Origin: JACXTP01 sp963789555
Lineage (GTDB): Archaea > Thermoplasmatota > Thermoplasmata > Methanomassiliicoccales > UBA472
Direction of reading: 5' to 3'
Length of the DNA stretch: 64,000 bases
NCBI GenBank assembly: GCA_963789555.1
Contig: CAWBKY010000004.1
Location: forward strand, 124,001 to 188,000
Numbering within the stretch: position 1 is the stretch's first letter; each line of letters begins with the position of its first letter. Both the position numbers and the translations under genes were made by a program. Positions 28,276 to 37,905 of the stretch are shown piece after piece. The notes under the pieces are model-generated. The model worked only from the letters and a program-made list of their open reading frames with translations, did no database searches and had not been told where the DNA came from.

Positions 28276-29267
28276 GAAGGGTCGCGGTCATAGGTGGGGA
28301 CGGCATCGGCCCGGAGGTCATCAGCTCTGCGATAAGGACCCTGGAGGCGGTCGGAGCACCATTGGAGCTGGTCCCGGCGGAGATGGGGCTACGATGCCAT
28401 TCCATTCATGGCTCTTATCTTCCCGAAAGGACCATCCAGACCATGGAGGCGACCGATTGCTGTCTCTTCGGGGCCATCACCTCCCCCACCACCGCCATTC
28501 CAGGCTATCGCTCCCCCTTGTTGGAGGTACGGAAACGGTTCGACCTTTACGCCAACGTCCGACCGTCGAGGAGGTTGAACCCTCGCATCGGTCTGGTGGA
28601 CCTTGACCTGGTCATCGTCAGGGAGAACACGGAGGGCATGTACACCGGCCTGGAGAGCGATATCGATGGTGGTGTGTCCCTACAAAGGATCGTCACGGAG
28701 AGGGCCTGCCGACGCCTGGTGAGGTTCTCGATCGACCTATGTAAAAAGAAAGGGATCGAAAGCATCACCTGCGTGCATAAGGCCAACGTGCTTCGGCGGT
28801 CCGACGGATTGTTCAAGCGCATCTTCTACGAGGAAGTGGAAGGTTCGGGGCTGGAGGCCAACGACATCTTGGTGGACGCGGCCGCTGCCGCCCTTGTGTC
28901 CAAACCGAAGGACCTGCATTGCATGGTCACCCTGAACCTATATGGTGACATCCTTTCGGACGAGGCGGCGGCGCTGGTGGGAGGGATGGGCTTTGCGCCC
29001 TCTGGCAACATAGGCGAAAGGTATGCCTTGTTCGAACCGGTGCATGGCTCAGCACCAGACATCGCGGGCCAGGGCATCGCCAATCCCATTGGAGCGATAT
29101 TGTCGGCGGCGATGATGCTCGACCATCTTGGCATAAAACGCCTGGGGGACGAGTTAAGGGGGGCGGTCGAGTCTACCTTGGCCCAGGGCACGTTGACGCG
29201 TGACGCAGGTGGGGATGCCTCGACGCAGAGGTTCACAGACGCCGTGCTCTCCAATCTGGAACGATAA
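28272..29267 (+). CDS. Isocitrate/isopropylmalate/homoisocitrate dehydrogenase family protein
   Basis: 331 residues, intact. RRVAVIGGDGIGPEVI, LEVRKRFDLYANVRPSRR, VIVRENTEGMYTGLE, DILSDEAAALVGGMGFAPSG and EPVHGSAPDIAGQGIANP are diagnostic of the beta-decarboxylating dehydrogenase family. Which 3-substituted malate is used (isocitrate, 3-isopropylmalate or homoisocitrate) cannot be decided without comparison; the short form and RKRFDLYANVRP favour isopropylmalate/homoisocitrate types. Translationally coupled to dys by a GTGA overlap. Confidence 0.88.
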   Translation: MRRVAVIGGDGIGPEVISSAIRTLEAVGAPLELVPAEMGLRCHSIHGSYLPERTIQTMEATDCCLFGAITSPTTAIPGYRSPLLEVRKRFDLYANVRPSRRLNPRIGLVDLDLVIVRENTEGMYTGLESDIDGGVSLQRIVTERACRRLVRFSIDLCKKKGIESITCVHKANVLRRSDGLFKRIFYEEVEGSGLEANDILVDAAAAALVSKPKDLHCMVTLNLYGDILSDEAAALVGGMGFAPSGNIGERYALFEPVHGSAPDIAGQGIANPIGAILSAAMMLDHLGIKRLGDELRGAVESTLAQGTLTRDAGGDASTQRFTDAVLSNLER

Positions 29268-29361
29268 AACGACAATTAGCGACGGTTTTAACGCGTTTCC
29301 GCCGTGTCAACAGTTGAAAGCTAAGATATACATGCGACTTCCAACCGGCTATGGTGAGCAT

Positions 29362-29844
29362 ATGAGCGATGCAACGAGAAAGGCGGTGTTCGCCGCTGGA
29401 TGCTTCTGGGGCGTGGAGGCGGAGTTCAGGAAGGTGCCAGGGGTCGTAGATGCCCAGGTAGGCTATACCGGGGGATCCGTGGACCATCCCACCTATAAGA
29501 TGGTGTGCAACGGTAACACCGGCCACGCCGAGGCGGTCGAGCTGGTTTACGATCCCAGGGTCGTATCTTTCGATCGTCTTCTCGATGTCTTTTGGAGCAT
29601 CCATAACCCTACCCAGATGAACCGACAGGGAGTCGATGTGGGGAGCCAGTACCGTTCCGCCATATTCTATCATGATGAGGATCAGCGCCTGGTCGCTGAG
29701 GATTCCATGGCGAGGTTGGGACGTTCTGGACGTTTCTCCAAACCCGTGGTCACGCAGATCGTCCCTGCCTCCACCTTCTGGAGGGCGGAGGAATATCACC
29801 AGAGGTACCTGGAGAAGCATGGTCGGGCATCCTGTCACATCTGA
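29362..29844 (+). CDS. msrA: Peptide methionine (S)-S-oxide reductase MsrA
   Basis: 160 residues. Catalytic motif AAGCFWGVEAEFRKVPGV, then VGYTGGSVDHPTYKMVCNG, TGHAEAVELVYDP, NRQGVDVGSQYRSAIFY and YHQRYLEKHG; a cysteine near the C-terminus (ASCHI) may resolve the sulfenate. Repairs oxidised methionine. ATG 29362 has GGTGA seven bases upstream; the longer frame to 29200 lies in the preceding gene. Confidence 0.93.
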   Translation: MSDATRKAVFAAGCFWGVEAEFRKVPGVVDAQVGYTGGSVDHPTYKMVCNGNTGHAEAVELVYDPRVVSFDRLLDVFWSIHNPTQMNRQGVDVGSQYRSAIFYHDEDQRLVAEDSMARLGRSGRFSKPVVTQIVPASTFWRAEEYHQRYLEKHGRASCHI

Positions 29845-29927
29845 GTCCTGAATAACTTCATTCCACCGATGACGACGGATGATATGTCGCATATCTGATT
29901 TCATCTGCTGGGTAAGGGAAAAAGCTC

Positions 29928-29943
29928 GATATCAGCAATGATA
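29928..29943 (+). promoter_or_regulatory. 16-bp upstream element, copy A
   Basis: GATATCAGCAATGATA, followed 13 bp later by TATA-like CTTAATAAT (about 29957-29965) and the FN3 surface-protein gene at 30014. Identical to the copy at 40977-40992 and 14/16 to that at 60335-60350. Confidence 0.5.
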
Positions 29944-30013
29944 ATTTGCGAACTACCTTAATAATCCCGCTCCGGGCTGCATAATCCGTAGAATGCTAGC
30001 GGAGTGATACCGT

Positions 30014-32339
30014 ATGCTATCAGGAAGGCACCCGATCAGCGGCAAGAGCGCGGTCTTAACCCTCATTATGGCACTGGCCATGGTTCTCAACCGTGATCCC
30101 ATTGGGGGTGCAAGCCTTCGATCCAGACGCCCCCACCGCACCTGTGCTGGTTGGACTGACCCCAGGCAATGGTACAATGGACCTGACCTGGACCATACCT
30201 GCCTATTCCAACGCCTCCGCCGTCACTGAGTACCGCGTCTACAGGGGCGAGACCAATGTCACCCTGGATCTGGTGGTCACCCTCAATGATGTCACCGGAT
30301 ATGTGGACGTTGGCCTGGTCAATGGGAAGACCTACTTCTACTCCGTGTCCGCTGTGAATTCGGCCGGAGAAGGGCCAAGGTCCGATCTGCTCAACGCCAC
30401 GCCAATGACCGTGCCGAACCGCCCAAGGGAGGTGACGCCGATCCCGGGCAACATGTTCATCAACGTCACCTGGTCGATGCCAGATTTCGATGGTGGTTCG
30501 CCGGTGATCGGTTATGTCATATACCGTTCTGAATCAAATGTCCGGACCGAAGTGGGCCGGGTCATCAACCAGACCTATTTCATCGATTCCTTGTTGATCA
30601 TCGGGCATACCTACATCTATTTCGTGGCCGCCTTCAATCTGGCGGGTGAAGGGGCGCTCAGTTTATCGAAGGAAGCAGCACCGAATATGGTCCCAGGCTC
30701 GGCTCGAGACCTGGCGGTGCTTGAAGGGGTGAGGAACGTCACCCTTGTCTGGAACGACCCTGTCGCCAATGGCGGCTCCTCGATCCTTGGCTACAAGATA
30801 TTCCGCGGGAACACCTCTACAAACCTGAGCTACCTGGCAGCGGTCGGTCATGTCGGCTCCTACCTCGACCTCGGACTGGAGGACAATGTCACCTACTACT
30901 ACCAGGTGGTGGCTTTCAACCGTGTCGGAGATGGGCCTAAAAGCTATGTCGTTTACAGCGCCACCTTCGGTGCCCCAATTATCACCCTCAACGTGATCAA
31001 AGGAGGGAACCATAGCGTGGAGCTAATCTGGTACCCGGTTAAGGATGGCGGGACCCCGGTCATCCGCTATTGGATATACCGGGGCAGCAATGAGACCAAC
31101 CCAGCCCTCTATGCCACTCTTGACGATGCACTGAGCTATGTGGACCGACAGGTGGAGAATGGCGTTACCTACTTCTATCGGGTGGCGGGCGAGAACGCCG
31201 CTGGCGTGGGATTGTCGCAGGTCCTGAACTGTACCCCCAGCACGACCCCTTCTGCTCCAATCTCTGTCACTGGCATATCTCAGGACTTTCATGTGAGATT
31301 GAATTGGAGCGCTCCGTCCGACATCGGAGGGGCTCCCATTCTTGCCTATAACGTATACAAGGGCGATAGCTCAGGTGCCGAGAGATACCTAGGCTCTACG
31401 AACCGAACCTGGTATGTCAGCGCTGGACTTGAGATAGGTCAAACATATTACTATCGAGTGAGCGCGGTCAACCGGGCCGGGGAGGGGCATCTCAGCCCCG
31501 AGCTTGCATTGAAATCCGGTCGCACACCAGCTGCCCCTAGGGACCTGCAGGCCTTCGGTTGGCAAGGCCAGGTACAATTGGTATGGAAAGCCCCAAGCGA
31601 CAGTGGCACAAGCTCCGTTCAACTTTACTCCATCTTCCGGTCCAATGTCTCCGCTACATCCGGTTTCGATCTTATCGCCAATATCACTGGCATCTCCTAT
31701 TCCGATACTGATGTGGTGAACGGTGATACCTATCATTACTATGTGATGGCGAAGAACTCCATCGGTTACAGTCCGACCACCCCGACGGTCAGTGCCCAGC
31801 CTCACCTCAATGGAACCGTGCCTAGCGCCCCGATGAACCTGATGGTGGTCAACGGCACCGATTCGATATACCTAAGCTGGGACCCACCCATCAAGGACGG
31901 CGGACAGCAGATAACTGGATATGTCATCTATCGCGGGATCATGCCCGATGTTATGGTCTACTACCGTACAGTTGAGACAACTAGCTTCAACAACACCGGT
32001 CTCGGAACTGATCTCACCTACTATTACAAGGTCGCGGCGATGAACGATGTTGGGGCCGGCCCGGCCACCAGTGTTGTCAACGGCACGACCGCCCTCCCTC
32101 CACCACCAGTGGAGGAGCCGGACCTCATATGGCAGGTCCTCGGAAGCATGTTCTTCTACATAGGACTGGTCCTGTCCGTTTGTGCCTTGGTCGTGTGGTT
32201 CATCATGAGGCGCCGCAAACGCCGCAAGGCAAGGTTACGAGGGGCCAAGAAGCCACAACGTCAGATGGGTGCCCCTCAAGGCCAGGCCAAGACCGTTCCC
32301 CCTGGACAGCAACAGATGGGGCAGCTGCCGAAAAAATGA
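30014..32339 (+). CDS. Secreted, membrane-anchored protein with seven fibronectin type III domains, frameshifted
   Basis: About 774 residues. Signal peptide at the N-terminus (SAVLTLIMALAMVLTVIPLG after removal of one extra A near 30090), then seven FN3 domains of ~90 residues beginning at APTAPVLVGL, VPNRPREVTP, VPGSARDLAV, GAPIITLNVI, TPSAPISVTG, TPAAPRDLQA and VPSAPMNLMV, each with the W...Y..Y pattern and N-glycosylation sites. A C-terminal TM (about FFYIGLVLSVCALVVWFIM) is followed by a basic cytoplasmic tail RRRKRRKARLRG. Probably an adhesion or cell-envelope protein. Upstream element copy A lies at 29928-29943. Confidence 0.85.
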
Positions 32340-32342
32340 GGG

Positions 32343-32705
32343 TCAGAGAATTCCTCGCAGCCAACCCCAGGCCTCGTTTGACTTCGACGAGGGGAAATAC
32401 TTCGCCTCCTTGGCCCAAAACGGGGCAGCCAGGCCGGCAAGCCATTGCTCCCAGAGCTTGTCCCCCACGATGGCCAACCTAATGATCTTTTTCCCGAATT
32501 CCTTGCCGAACCGGAAATCCGGGCCCCAAGCGCTCATCGCCTCCCCCTTGTATTCGGTCAGGTCGATCAATAACCTCACCCCTTCATACTTTTCGATGAT
32601 GGCGCGGATCTCAGGAATGACCGCCTCATAATCCTCCGCGGTTATCTTCCCTATCACCTTAATGCCAAAAACATCTTCCACACTGTCCTCGCACTTCTCA
32701 AACAT
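32343..32705 (-). CDS. SpoIIAA-like/STAS-fold protein
   Basis: 120 residues. Resembles the SpoIIAA-like family (PF11964): VFGIKVIGKITAEDYEAVIP, VRLLIDLTEYKGEAMSAWGP, IIRLAIVGDKLWEQWLAGLA and AKYFPSSKSNEAWGWL. Function unknown, possibly lipid or nucleotide binding. Convergent with the FN3 gene, 3 bp apart. Confidence 0.75.
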   Translation of the reverse strand: MFEKCEDSVEDVFGIKVIGKITAEDYEAVIPEIRAIIEKYEGVRLLIDLTEYKGEAMSAWGPDFRFGKEFGKKIIRLAIVGDKLWEQWLAGLAAPFWAKEAKYFPSSKSNEAWGWLRGIL

Positions 32706-32930
32706 GGAAATCGAGAATGATGTAAAGTCGATATAATCATTTCATAGCCTGGCCTGGGACGGCGGGCCAGACAAGGAAACGATTTCGAAGGCATGACCGA
32801 CCGGTCATGCGGTATGTTCAGGATCGCCTTCCTTCACGCTGGTGGTAACATCGTTCTGGGTCCTGGTAAATATCAAATTGAGGTTTTTTAGCCGTATTCG
32901 TTTATTACAAAAGAGGATGTTCTTTCAAAT

Positions 32931-33728
32931 ATGGCCCAGTGTCCCAACTGCGACAAGAAGATAGGGATGTTGATAAAGACCAACTGCAAGAGGTGCGGTA
33001 CGAAATATTGCCACGATTGCGGTTCTGATCTTGCGAGTGGGATAGCTGAAAGGACCAGTTACGATAACGAGAACAAACCCTTCACTGAACAGTTCATCCT
33101 CAAACAGAAGTTGTGCATCCCTTGCATCAAGGCCATGGAGGTCAGGATGGTGGGGGATGCGATGAAGGCTAACCCTTTCGGGGCATGCCCTGCCTGCGGT
33201 TACGACTCCTCGCCCACGAAATTCATGCTCGATCAAGAAGGGGCCGCATTTAAACTGAATGGAAAGCCGACGACTTCAGTATCAATGCTTTGTCTCAAGG
33301 CTTATTGCCCAAAATGCTCCAAGAACTATTCAAAGCAGTTCATCTGGGTCAATGGAGCCAGCTGCGAGACCATATCCAACTGGAACGATGAAAGATGGTA
33401 CAATTACTCTCAGGCCAGGTTGGCCGAGAGCGTGGAACGCATCGAGGATGCCGCCAACCACTATGAGAAGGCCGGGCTCTTGGAGAAGGCGAAGCAGCTG
33501 AGGATCAAGAACAAGAACCAGGTCGTCCACCACATCACCATCGATGTGAACAAGATGCTTGATTTCCTAAAGGAGAGCAATTTCACCATCCCTTACAAAT
33601 GCCCTTCCTGCCACGGGACCATCAAATTGAACGGTCAGCGGGACGCTAACAGCTTCTTCGTCTGCGAATATTGCGGCACATCGCTACAGACCGTAGACGT
33701 TCAGAACATGATCGGCGCCATGATGTGA
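32931..33728 (+). CDS. Multi-zinc-ribbon protein of unknown function
   Basis: 265 residues with at least four cysteine knuckle clusters: CPNCDKKIG...CKRCGTKYCHDCG at the N-terminus, CIPCIK, CPACG, CPKCS, and a final ribbon CPSCHGTIKLNG...CEYCG. Between them lies a helical segment (about 150-185, RLAESVERIEDAANHYEKAG) like a MIT or TPR helix pair. I do not recognise a named family. TATA-like TTTTTTAG / TTATTAC elements precede the start, with ~30 bp to the ATG. A role in protein or nucleic-acid interaction is likely but unproven. Confidence 0.65.
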   Translation: MAQCPNCDKKIGMLIKTNCKRCGTKYCHDCGSDLASGIAERTSYDNENKPFTEQFILKQKLCIPCIKAMEVRMVGDAMKANPFGACPACGYDSSPTKFMLDQEGAAFKLNGKPTTSVSMLCLKAYCPKCSKNYSKQFIWVNGASCETISNWNDERWYNYSQARLAESVERIEDAANHYEKAGLLEKAKQLRIKNKNQVVHHITIDVNKMLDFLKESNFTIPYKCPSCHGTIKLNGQRDANSFFVCEYCGTSLQTVDVQNMIGAMM

Positions 33729-33785
33729 TGAGCATGCAGCTTGCCAAGAGGTCGAGGATGAGAGCGGAATCAGAGAATGATATGG

Positions 33786-33869
33786 TGCAGGGGTTGGGAT
33801 TTGAACCCAAGGACCACTAAGGACTAGACCCTCAATCTAGCGCCGTTGGCCAGGCTTGGCTACCCCTGC
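33786..33869 (-). tRNA. tRNA-Leu (anticodon GAG)
   Basis: 84 nt with the long variable arm of tRNA-Leu. Acceptor GCAGGGG/CCCCTGC, anticodon stem CTAGA/TCTAG with loop TTGAGGG giving anticodon GAG (reads CUC), T arm TTGGG-TTCAAAT-CCCAA. Discriminator A, no CCA, no intron. Confidence 0.94.
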
Positions 33870-34042
33870 CTGTCGACTCGGAATGCCCCGACCCTTTATC
33901 AAACTTTGCACCGGCCATAGGGATGTGCGTACGTACCAAGTGGCCCACACATTAGCTATGAATCGCACCGCACTTGGCGGCACCGAACGAGTTGCTGGGC
34001 ACTCAACTGTTACGGTTATATACGACGAAGGAGTAATGGGAA

Positions 34043-34346
34043 TTGCCAGGAGAGGGAGGGCGGCCGACGGTAGGGCGCAAGCCCAGCTGAGGAAGTTCCC
34101 TCCTCCATGAGAAAGGTGGACCGCAGTAGCGGTTTGGTGAGAGCCAAGGCAAGGACGCAGAAACGACACAGCCCCGGGGGCAGGATGATTCGTCTGGCGA
34201 TGACGTTCCCTGGGGATCTGGTGAAACGGTGACTCCCCACCGGAGCAAGCCCAAACAGCTGGGATGACGATCTCAGGACCGGCGGGTAGGGCGCTTAGTT
34301 GAATGCTGCCTGAAACAGAAGGGGGACTACTACCCTCACCTGGCCC
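34043..34346 (+). ncRNA. rnpB: RNase P RNA
   Basis: Conserved cores: GAGGAAGTTCCCTCC near the 5' side, GGTGAAACGGTGACTCCCC, GGAGCAAGCCCAAACAG, and the 3' core ACAGAAGGGGGACTAC. P4 can form between AGTTCCCTC and GGGGGACT; P1 between GCCAGG (34045-34050) plus AGGG and CCCT plus CCTGGC (34339-34344), which fixes the ends. A TATA-like GTTATATA at 34016-34023 lies ~25 bp upstream. Forms the catalytic part of RNase P that trims tRNA 5' ends. Confidence 0.92.
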
Positions 34347-34431
34347 AACCAACTTAACCGTGTCAACATTCGCCATGACATTTTTAGTCAATGTTATATG
34401 GGACCAAAGCGTTCGCCCACCGTTACCTCTG

Positions 34432-35748
34432 GTGGATGGTGAGAACATCAGTTACTGGAACCCAAGGATGGAACAGATGCCCCGCGAGGAGCTGAGGTCG
34501 CTCCAGTTCAAATCGATGAAGACCCTGGTTTACAAGCTTTACAGCTTTTCCGAGTTCTACCGGCGGCGCATGAAGGCGGCCAAGGTCCATCCGGACGACA
34601 TCCAATGCTTGGAGGACGTCCGCAAATTGCCTTTCATGGTCAAGGGCGATCTACGGGAAAACTATCCGGACAAGCTGTTCGTCACGCCTAGGGACGAGGT
34701 GGTACGCTTCCACGCCTCCTCCGGGACCACTGGCAAATCCACGGTGGTCGGATACACCCAGCACGACCTGGACGGTTGGACCACTTCATTGGCGCGGGCG
34801 CTCACGTCCTGCGGTCTGGGACGGGCGGACACCATCCAGGTCTCATATGGATATGGCCTCTTCACCGGTGGGCTGGGATTGCACTACGGCGCGGAGCGCA
34901 TCGGCGCGGCGGTGCTTCCAGCCAGTGTGGGAAACACAGAGAGACAGATCGAACTGATGATGGACATGCAGGTGACGGCCATCGCCTGTACCCCCTCCTA
35001 CCTCCTCCACATGGGCGAGGTGGCCCAGAAGATGGGGATTAACTTCCTACGGGACACCAAACTGCGCCGGGCGATACTTGGGGCGGAACCATGGTCGGAG
35101 CGCATGAGGAACAGGATCGAGGAGGACCTGGGCATCAAGGCCTACGACATCTACGGCACCAGCGAGCTCTCCGGTCCGTTGTTCACGGAGTGCGAGGAGC
35201 AGAAGGGCATCCATATCTGGGGGGACCTGGCGCTGGTCGAGATCCTGGACCCGGACACGCATGAACCGGTCTCGCCTGGAGAACGAGGCGAACTGGTGGT
35301 GACCATGCTACAGAAGGAGGCGCTGCCCATCATCCGTTACAAGGTGGGGGACATCACCACCTTGGACGAGGAGGTGTGCGCCTGCGGTCGAACCCATCCC
35401 CGCATCGGACGGATCCAAGGAAGGGTGGACGACATGCTTATCATCCGTGGCATCAATGTTTTCCCGTCGCAGGTGGAGTATGCCCTGATGTCCATCCCTG
35501 AGGTGGGTAGCCATTTCATGATCGAGGTGGACAGGAAGGGCGAGTTGGACGACATGTTGGTGCGGGTGGAGCTGAAGCGGGAGTACTTCAGCGACCGCAT
35601 CGACGACCTGATGCGCATCAAGAAGAAGGTCACCCACACCCTGCGCGCGGCGTTGAACGTCAGCGTGGATGTGGAACTGGCCAACCCCGACTCCCTGCCC
35701 CGGTTCGAGGGCAAGGCGAAACGGGTGATCGATAGGAGGAGGATCTGA
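34432..35748 (+). CDS. Phenylacetate-CoA ligase family protein (PaaK-like)
   Basis: 438 residues. AMP-forming ligase: YWNPRMEQMPREELRSLQ at the start, FHASSGTTGKSTVVGYT (P-loop-like), SYGYGLFTGGLGLHYG, KAYDIYGTSELSGPLF, GRTHPRIGRIQGRVDDML and the C-terminal RGINVFPSQVEYAL. Activates an aryl acid, probably arylacetates from aromatic amino acid breakdown or for aromatic amino acid synthesis. GTG 34432 is preferred: earlier starts lie in rnpB or upstream of the TATA-like GTTATATGG (34391). TGATG overlap with the ACT-domain gene. Confidence 0.88.
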   Translation: MDGENISYWNPRMEQMPREELRSLQFKSMKTLVYKLYSFSEFYRRRMKAAKVHPDDIQCLEDVRKLPFMVKGDLRENYPDKLFVTPRDEVVRFHASSGTTGKSTVVGYTQHDLDGWTTSLARALTSCGLGRADTIQVSYGYGLFTGGLGLHYGAERIGAAVLPASVGNTERQIELMMDMQVTAIACTPSYLLHMGEVAQKMGINFLRDTKLRRAILGAEPWSERMRNRIEEDLGIKAYDIYGTSELSGPLFTECEEQKGIHIWGDLALVEILDPDTHEPVSPGERGELVVTMLQKEALPIIRYKVGDITTLDEEVCACGRTHPRIGRIQGRVDDMLIIRGINVFPSQVEYALMSIPEVGSHFMIEVDRKGELDDMLVRVELKREYFSDRIDDLMRIKKKVTHTLRAALNVSVDVELANPDSLPRFEGKAKRVIDRRRI

Positions 35749-36179
35749 TGGTCAAGAAGCACCTTATTCAGCAGGTCTCGATGTTCACCGAGAACCGACC
35801 GGGACGTTTGGCGGCCTTCGCCCAAGCGATGGAGGAGGCAGGCATTGACATCTATGCGTTCAGCATCGCCGAGGCCGATGGTTTCGGGGTCATCCGGGCC
35901 TTGGTGTCCGACCCGACCAAGGCTTGCAAACGGCTCACCGATCTGGGCTTCATGGTGAAGATCACGGAAGTGATCGCGGTGCGCATGAAGGACAGGCCAG
36001 GGGGCCTTAGGGAGGTGGCGGAGGTACTGGGACGGGCGGAGATCAACATAGATTACAGCTATGCCTACAGCTCGAAGCACGGGGCGGTCCTCATCCTCAG
36101 GGTGGACAAGGCGGAGGACGCGGTAAAGAGCCTCAAAGAGAGCGGTGTGCCGTTGCTGGAATCCACTGAGGTGCATTGA
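35748..36179 (+). CDS. Tandem ACT-domain protein
   Basis: 143 residues, two ACT-like repeats: QQVSMFTENRPGRLAAFAQA...DIYAFSIAEADGFGVIRALV and VIAVRMKDRPGGLREVAEVL...INIDYSYAYSSKHGAVLILR. ACT domains bind amino acids; this type is found downstream of paaK genes in archaea and bacteria and may sense aromatic amino acids. Overlaps the ligase stop by one base, indicating coupled translation. Confidence 0.9.
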   Translation: MVKKHLIQQVSMFTENRPGRLAAFAQAMEEAGIDIYAFSIAEADGFGVIRALVSDPTKACKRLTDLGFMVKITEVIAVRMKDRPGGLREVAEVLGRAEINIDYSYAYSSKHGAVLILRVDKAEDAVKSLKESGVPLLESTEVH

Positions 36180-36476
36180 CCCAATTTTATCCCATCGGAT
36201 AAACCCGCTATTATGACGGATTGTCTAATGGAGGCGGTAATCGCTCCTATCTTTGTAAGTACTCGTAATGATGGAGATCTTGCTGGACGAATGTTTGTCC
36301 AGGTAGAAACGATCGGTTTCCCACGATAAAACAGCTTTGAAGTTAACAGGGGTTCTTACCAAAACCTCATTGTTCCGCTTGAAAGGCGGGCTCCGAGCCT
36401 CTTTTCCATCGTTAATGCGTACAATCGGTATAAGCTCAGACGGGCAAGACTTCGACATAAGTAATCGGGGAGGATA

Positions 36477-36962
36477 ATGATGAAACTAGACAATGGAAAG
36501 ATGTATCTCATCGAGGAAAGAGTGCCTTTGCGTACCCACCAGCTGCTCAGGAAGGAGCTTGCCCGGGGACGGCCTGCATTATACATTTCGAAGCATTCCC
36601 CGAATCAGATCAAGGGACAGTTCACCAACCTCCATGAGCCTCTCACCACCAAATGGCTATCCCCGCGTCCCGATGAGGAGTGCATCCCGCCCATGAACCT
36701 AGGCATGTTCGAGAGCTATCTGGAGAAGTTCTTGCGGGAGAACGAGAACGGCATAGTGGTCCTCAACGGACTGGATGTGCTGGAGATGTGGAACGGTTTC
36801 AAGCCAGTGCTCAAGATACTGAAGCGGACCCAGAACCAGGTCAACGATGGTTGCGGGCACAATTTCATCATCAGCCTCGACCCGAAGAACCATTATGACA
36901 AGCAGCTGGCCGAGCTCGAGGCGATCTCCGACGAGGTCGTGGTCAGCAACGTGGAGGCATGA
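36477..36962 (+). CDS. DUF835 domain protein
   Basis: 161 residues, a single DUF835 domain: MYLIEERVPLRTHQLLRKEL, PALYISKHSPNQIKGQF, GMFESYLEKFLRENENGIVVL, NGLDVLEMWNGFKPVLKIL and NFIISLDPKNHYDKQLAELE. Function unknown; thought to be a signalling or scaffold domain. GGGGAGG lies before tandem ATGs (36477, 36480); TATA-like GGTATAAGC at 36427-36435. The 297 bp upstream hold no other feature I can support. Confidence 0.8.
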   Translation: MMKLDNGKMYLIEERVPLRTHQLLRKELARGRPALYISKHSPNQIKGQFTNLHEPLTTKWLSPRPDEECIPPMNLGMFESYLEKFLRENENGIVVLNGLDVLEMWNGFKPVLKILKRTQNQVNDGCGHNFIISLDPKNHYDKQLAELEAISDEVVVSNVEA

Positions 36963-37030
36963 CCTCCTCATTATCCATTTTTATAATATAAGTGCAAATT
37001 CCTTAATTAAGGAGCGTCATCTTTCGGGTC

Positions 37031-37854
37031 ATGAGACCGGCCTTGCAGGTCATGATCACCGCCATAATGGGCGATTCGATCTCCGGCGCGTCCGAGATGA
37101 CCTCTAGACTTATTACAGGACCTGAGAGCGTTCCTGAGCAACAACCAGACCGTGCCTCGAGCGGAATGGGTGGAGTTCGCCACAGATGTGAGGATGGCGA
37201 GGCCAGGCATCGCATCGTTCCATAACATCGCAAAGGAGATAGAGAGCGATCGCCGGCAACCAGTCCGATACAGAACTGGAACGGTGCGATCACTATGATG
37301 GTCGAACAGTGCACCGACCAGGAGATCAACGCCCCAAGCCGCATCGCCTCCAACTTCGTCAATCTGGTGCAAGGGGAGAGGTTCCTCACCCTGTCCTATT
37401 CAAGCACCATCATGGCCTCACTGCTCATGCTGAAGAGCGAGAGGGAGATCGATGTCATGGTGGCAGAATCCCTGCCGATGGGCGAGGGCCGCATCACCGC
37501 CAAGAAGCTGATGAAGAACGGGGTCAAGGTCAGGGTCATCCCGGATTCGCTGGTGGGTGCGGTTATCGACGAGGTGGATTGTTGCCTGGTGGGTGCCGAT
37601 GCCATAACCCCTATGGGCGTGTTCAACAAGGTCGGGACCAGGGCCCTCTCCACCGTGGCCATGACCGCGGGGAAACCTTTCAACGTATTGTGCAGCGAGC
37701 TGAAGATCGCGCCGCTCGAGCATGTCGACTTCGGAAGGAAGAAGCTTGAGGCCGATGGATTGCATGAGCTGACCCAGATATTCGAGCTCACTCCCTTGGA
37801 CCTCGTCGACATGGTCTACACCGACAAGAGGAGCGTCAACCCGAGATCGCTTGA
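37031..37854 (+). CDS. eIF-2B/ribose-1,5-bisphosphate isomerase family protein, several frameshifts
   Basis: About 274 residues after repair. N-terminal helices (RPALQVMITAIMGDSISGAS; after a shift near 37118, AFLSNNQTVPRAEW and ARPGIASFHNIAKEIES); a second shift near 37230-37290 leads to the core: TLSYSSTIMASLLMLKS, VAESLPMGEGRITAKKLM, EVDCCLVGADAITPMGVFNKVGT and MTAGKPFNVLCSELK. In archaea such proteins include ribose 1,5-bisphosphate isomerase of the AMP salvage pathway; the SYSST and GADAI...NKVGT motifs fit but the ligand site is not decisive. A missing C near 37841 would give the natural end SVNPEIA at 37854. Confidence 0.7.
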
Positions 37855-37905
37855 CCTGGAAATAGGACGCAAAATACTTCTTTTCAGTAGTCCCATCCAT
37901 TGCGC

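Noticed and set aside
36225..36458. 77-codon minus-strand ORF between the ACT and DUF835 genes
   Set aside because: No domain, no promoter at the right place, and AT-rich intergenic composition.
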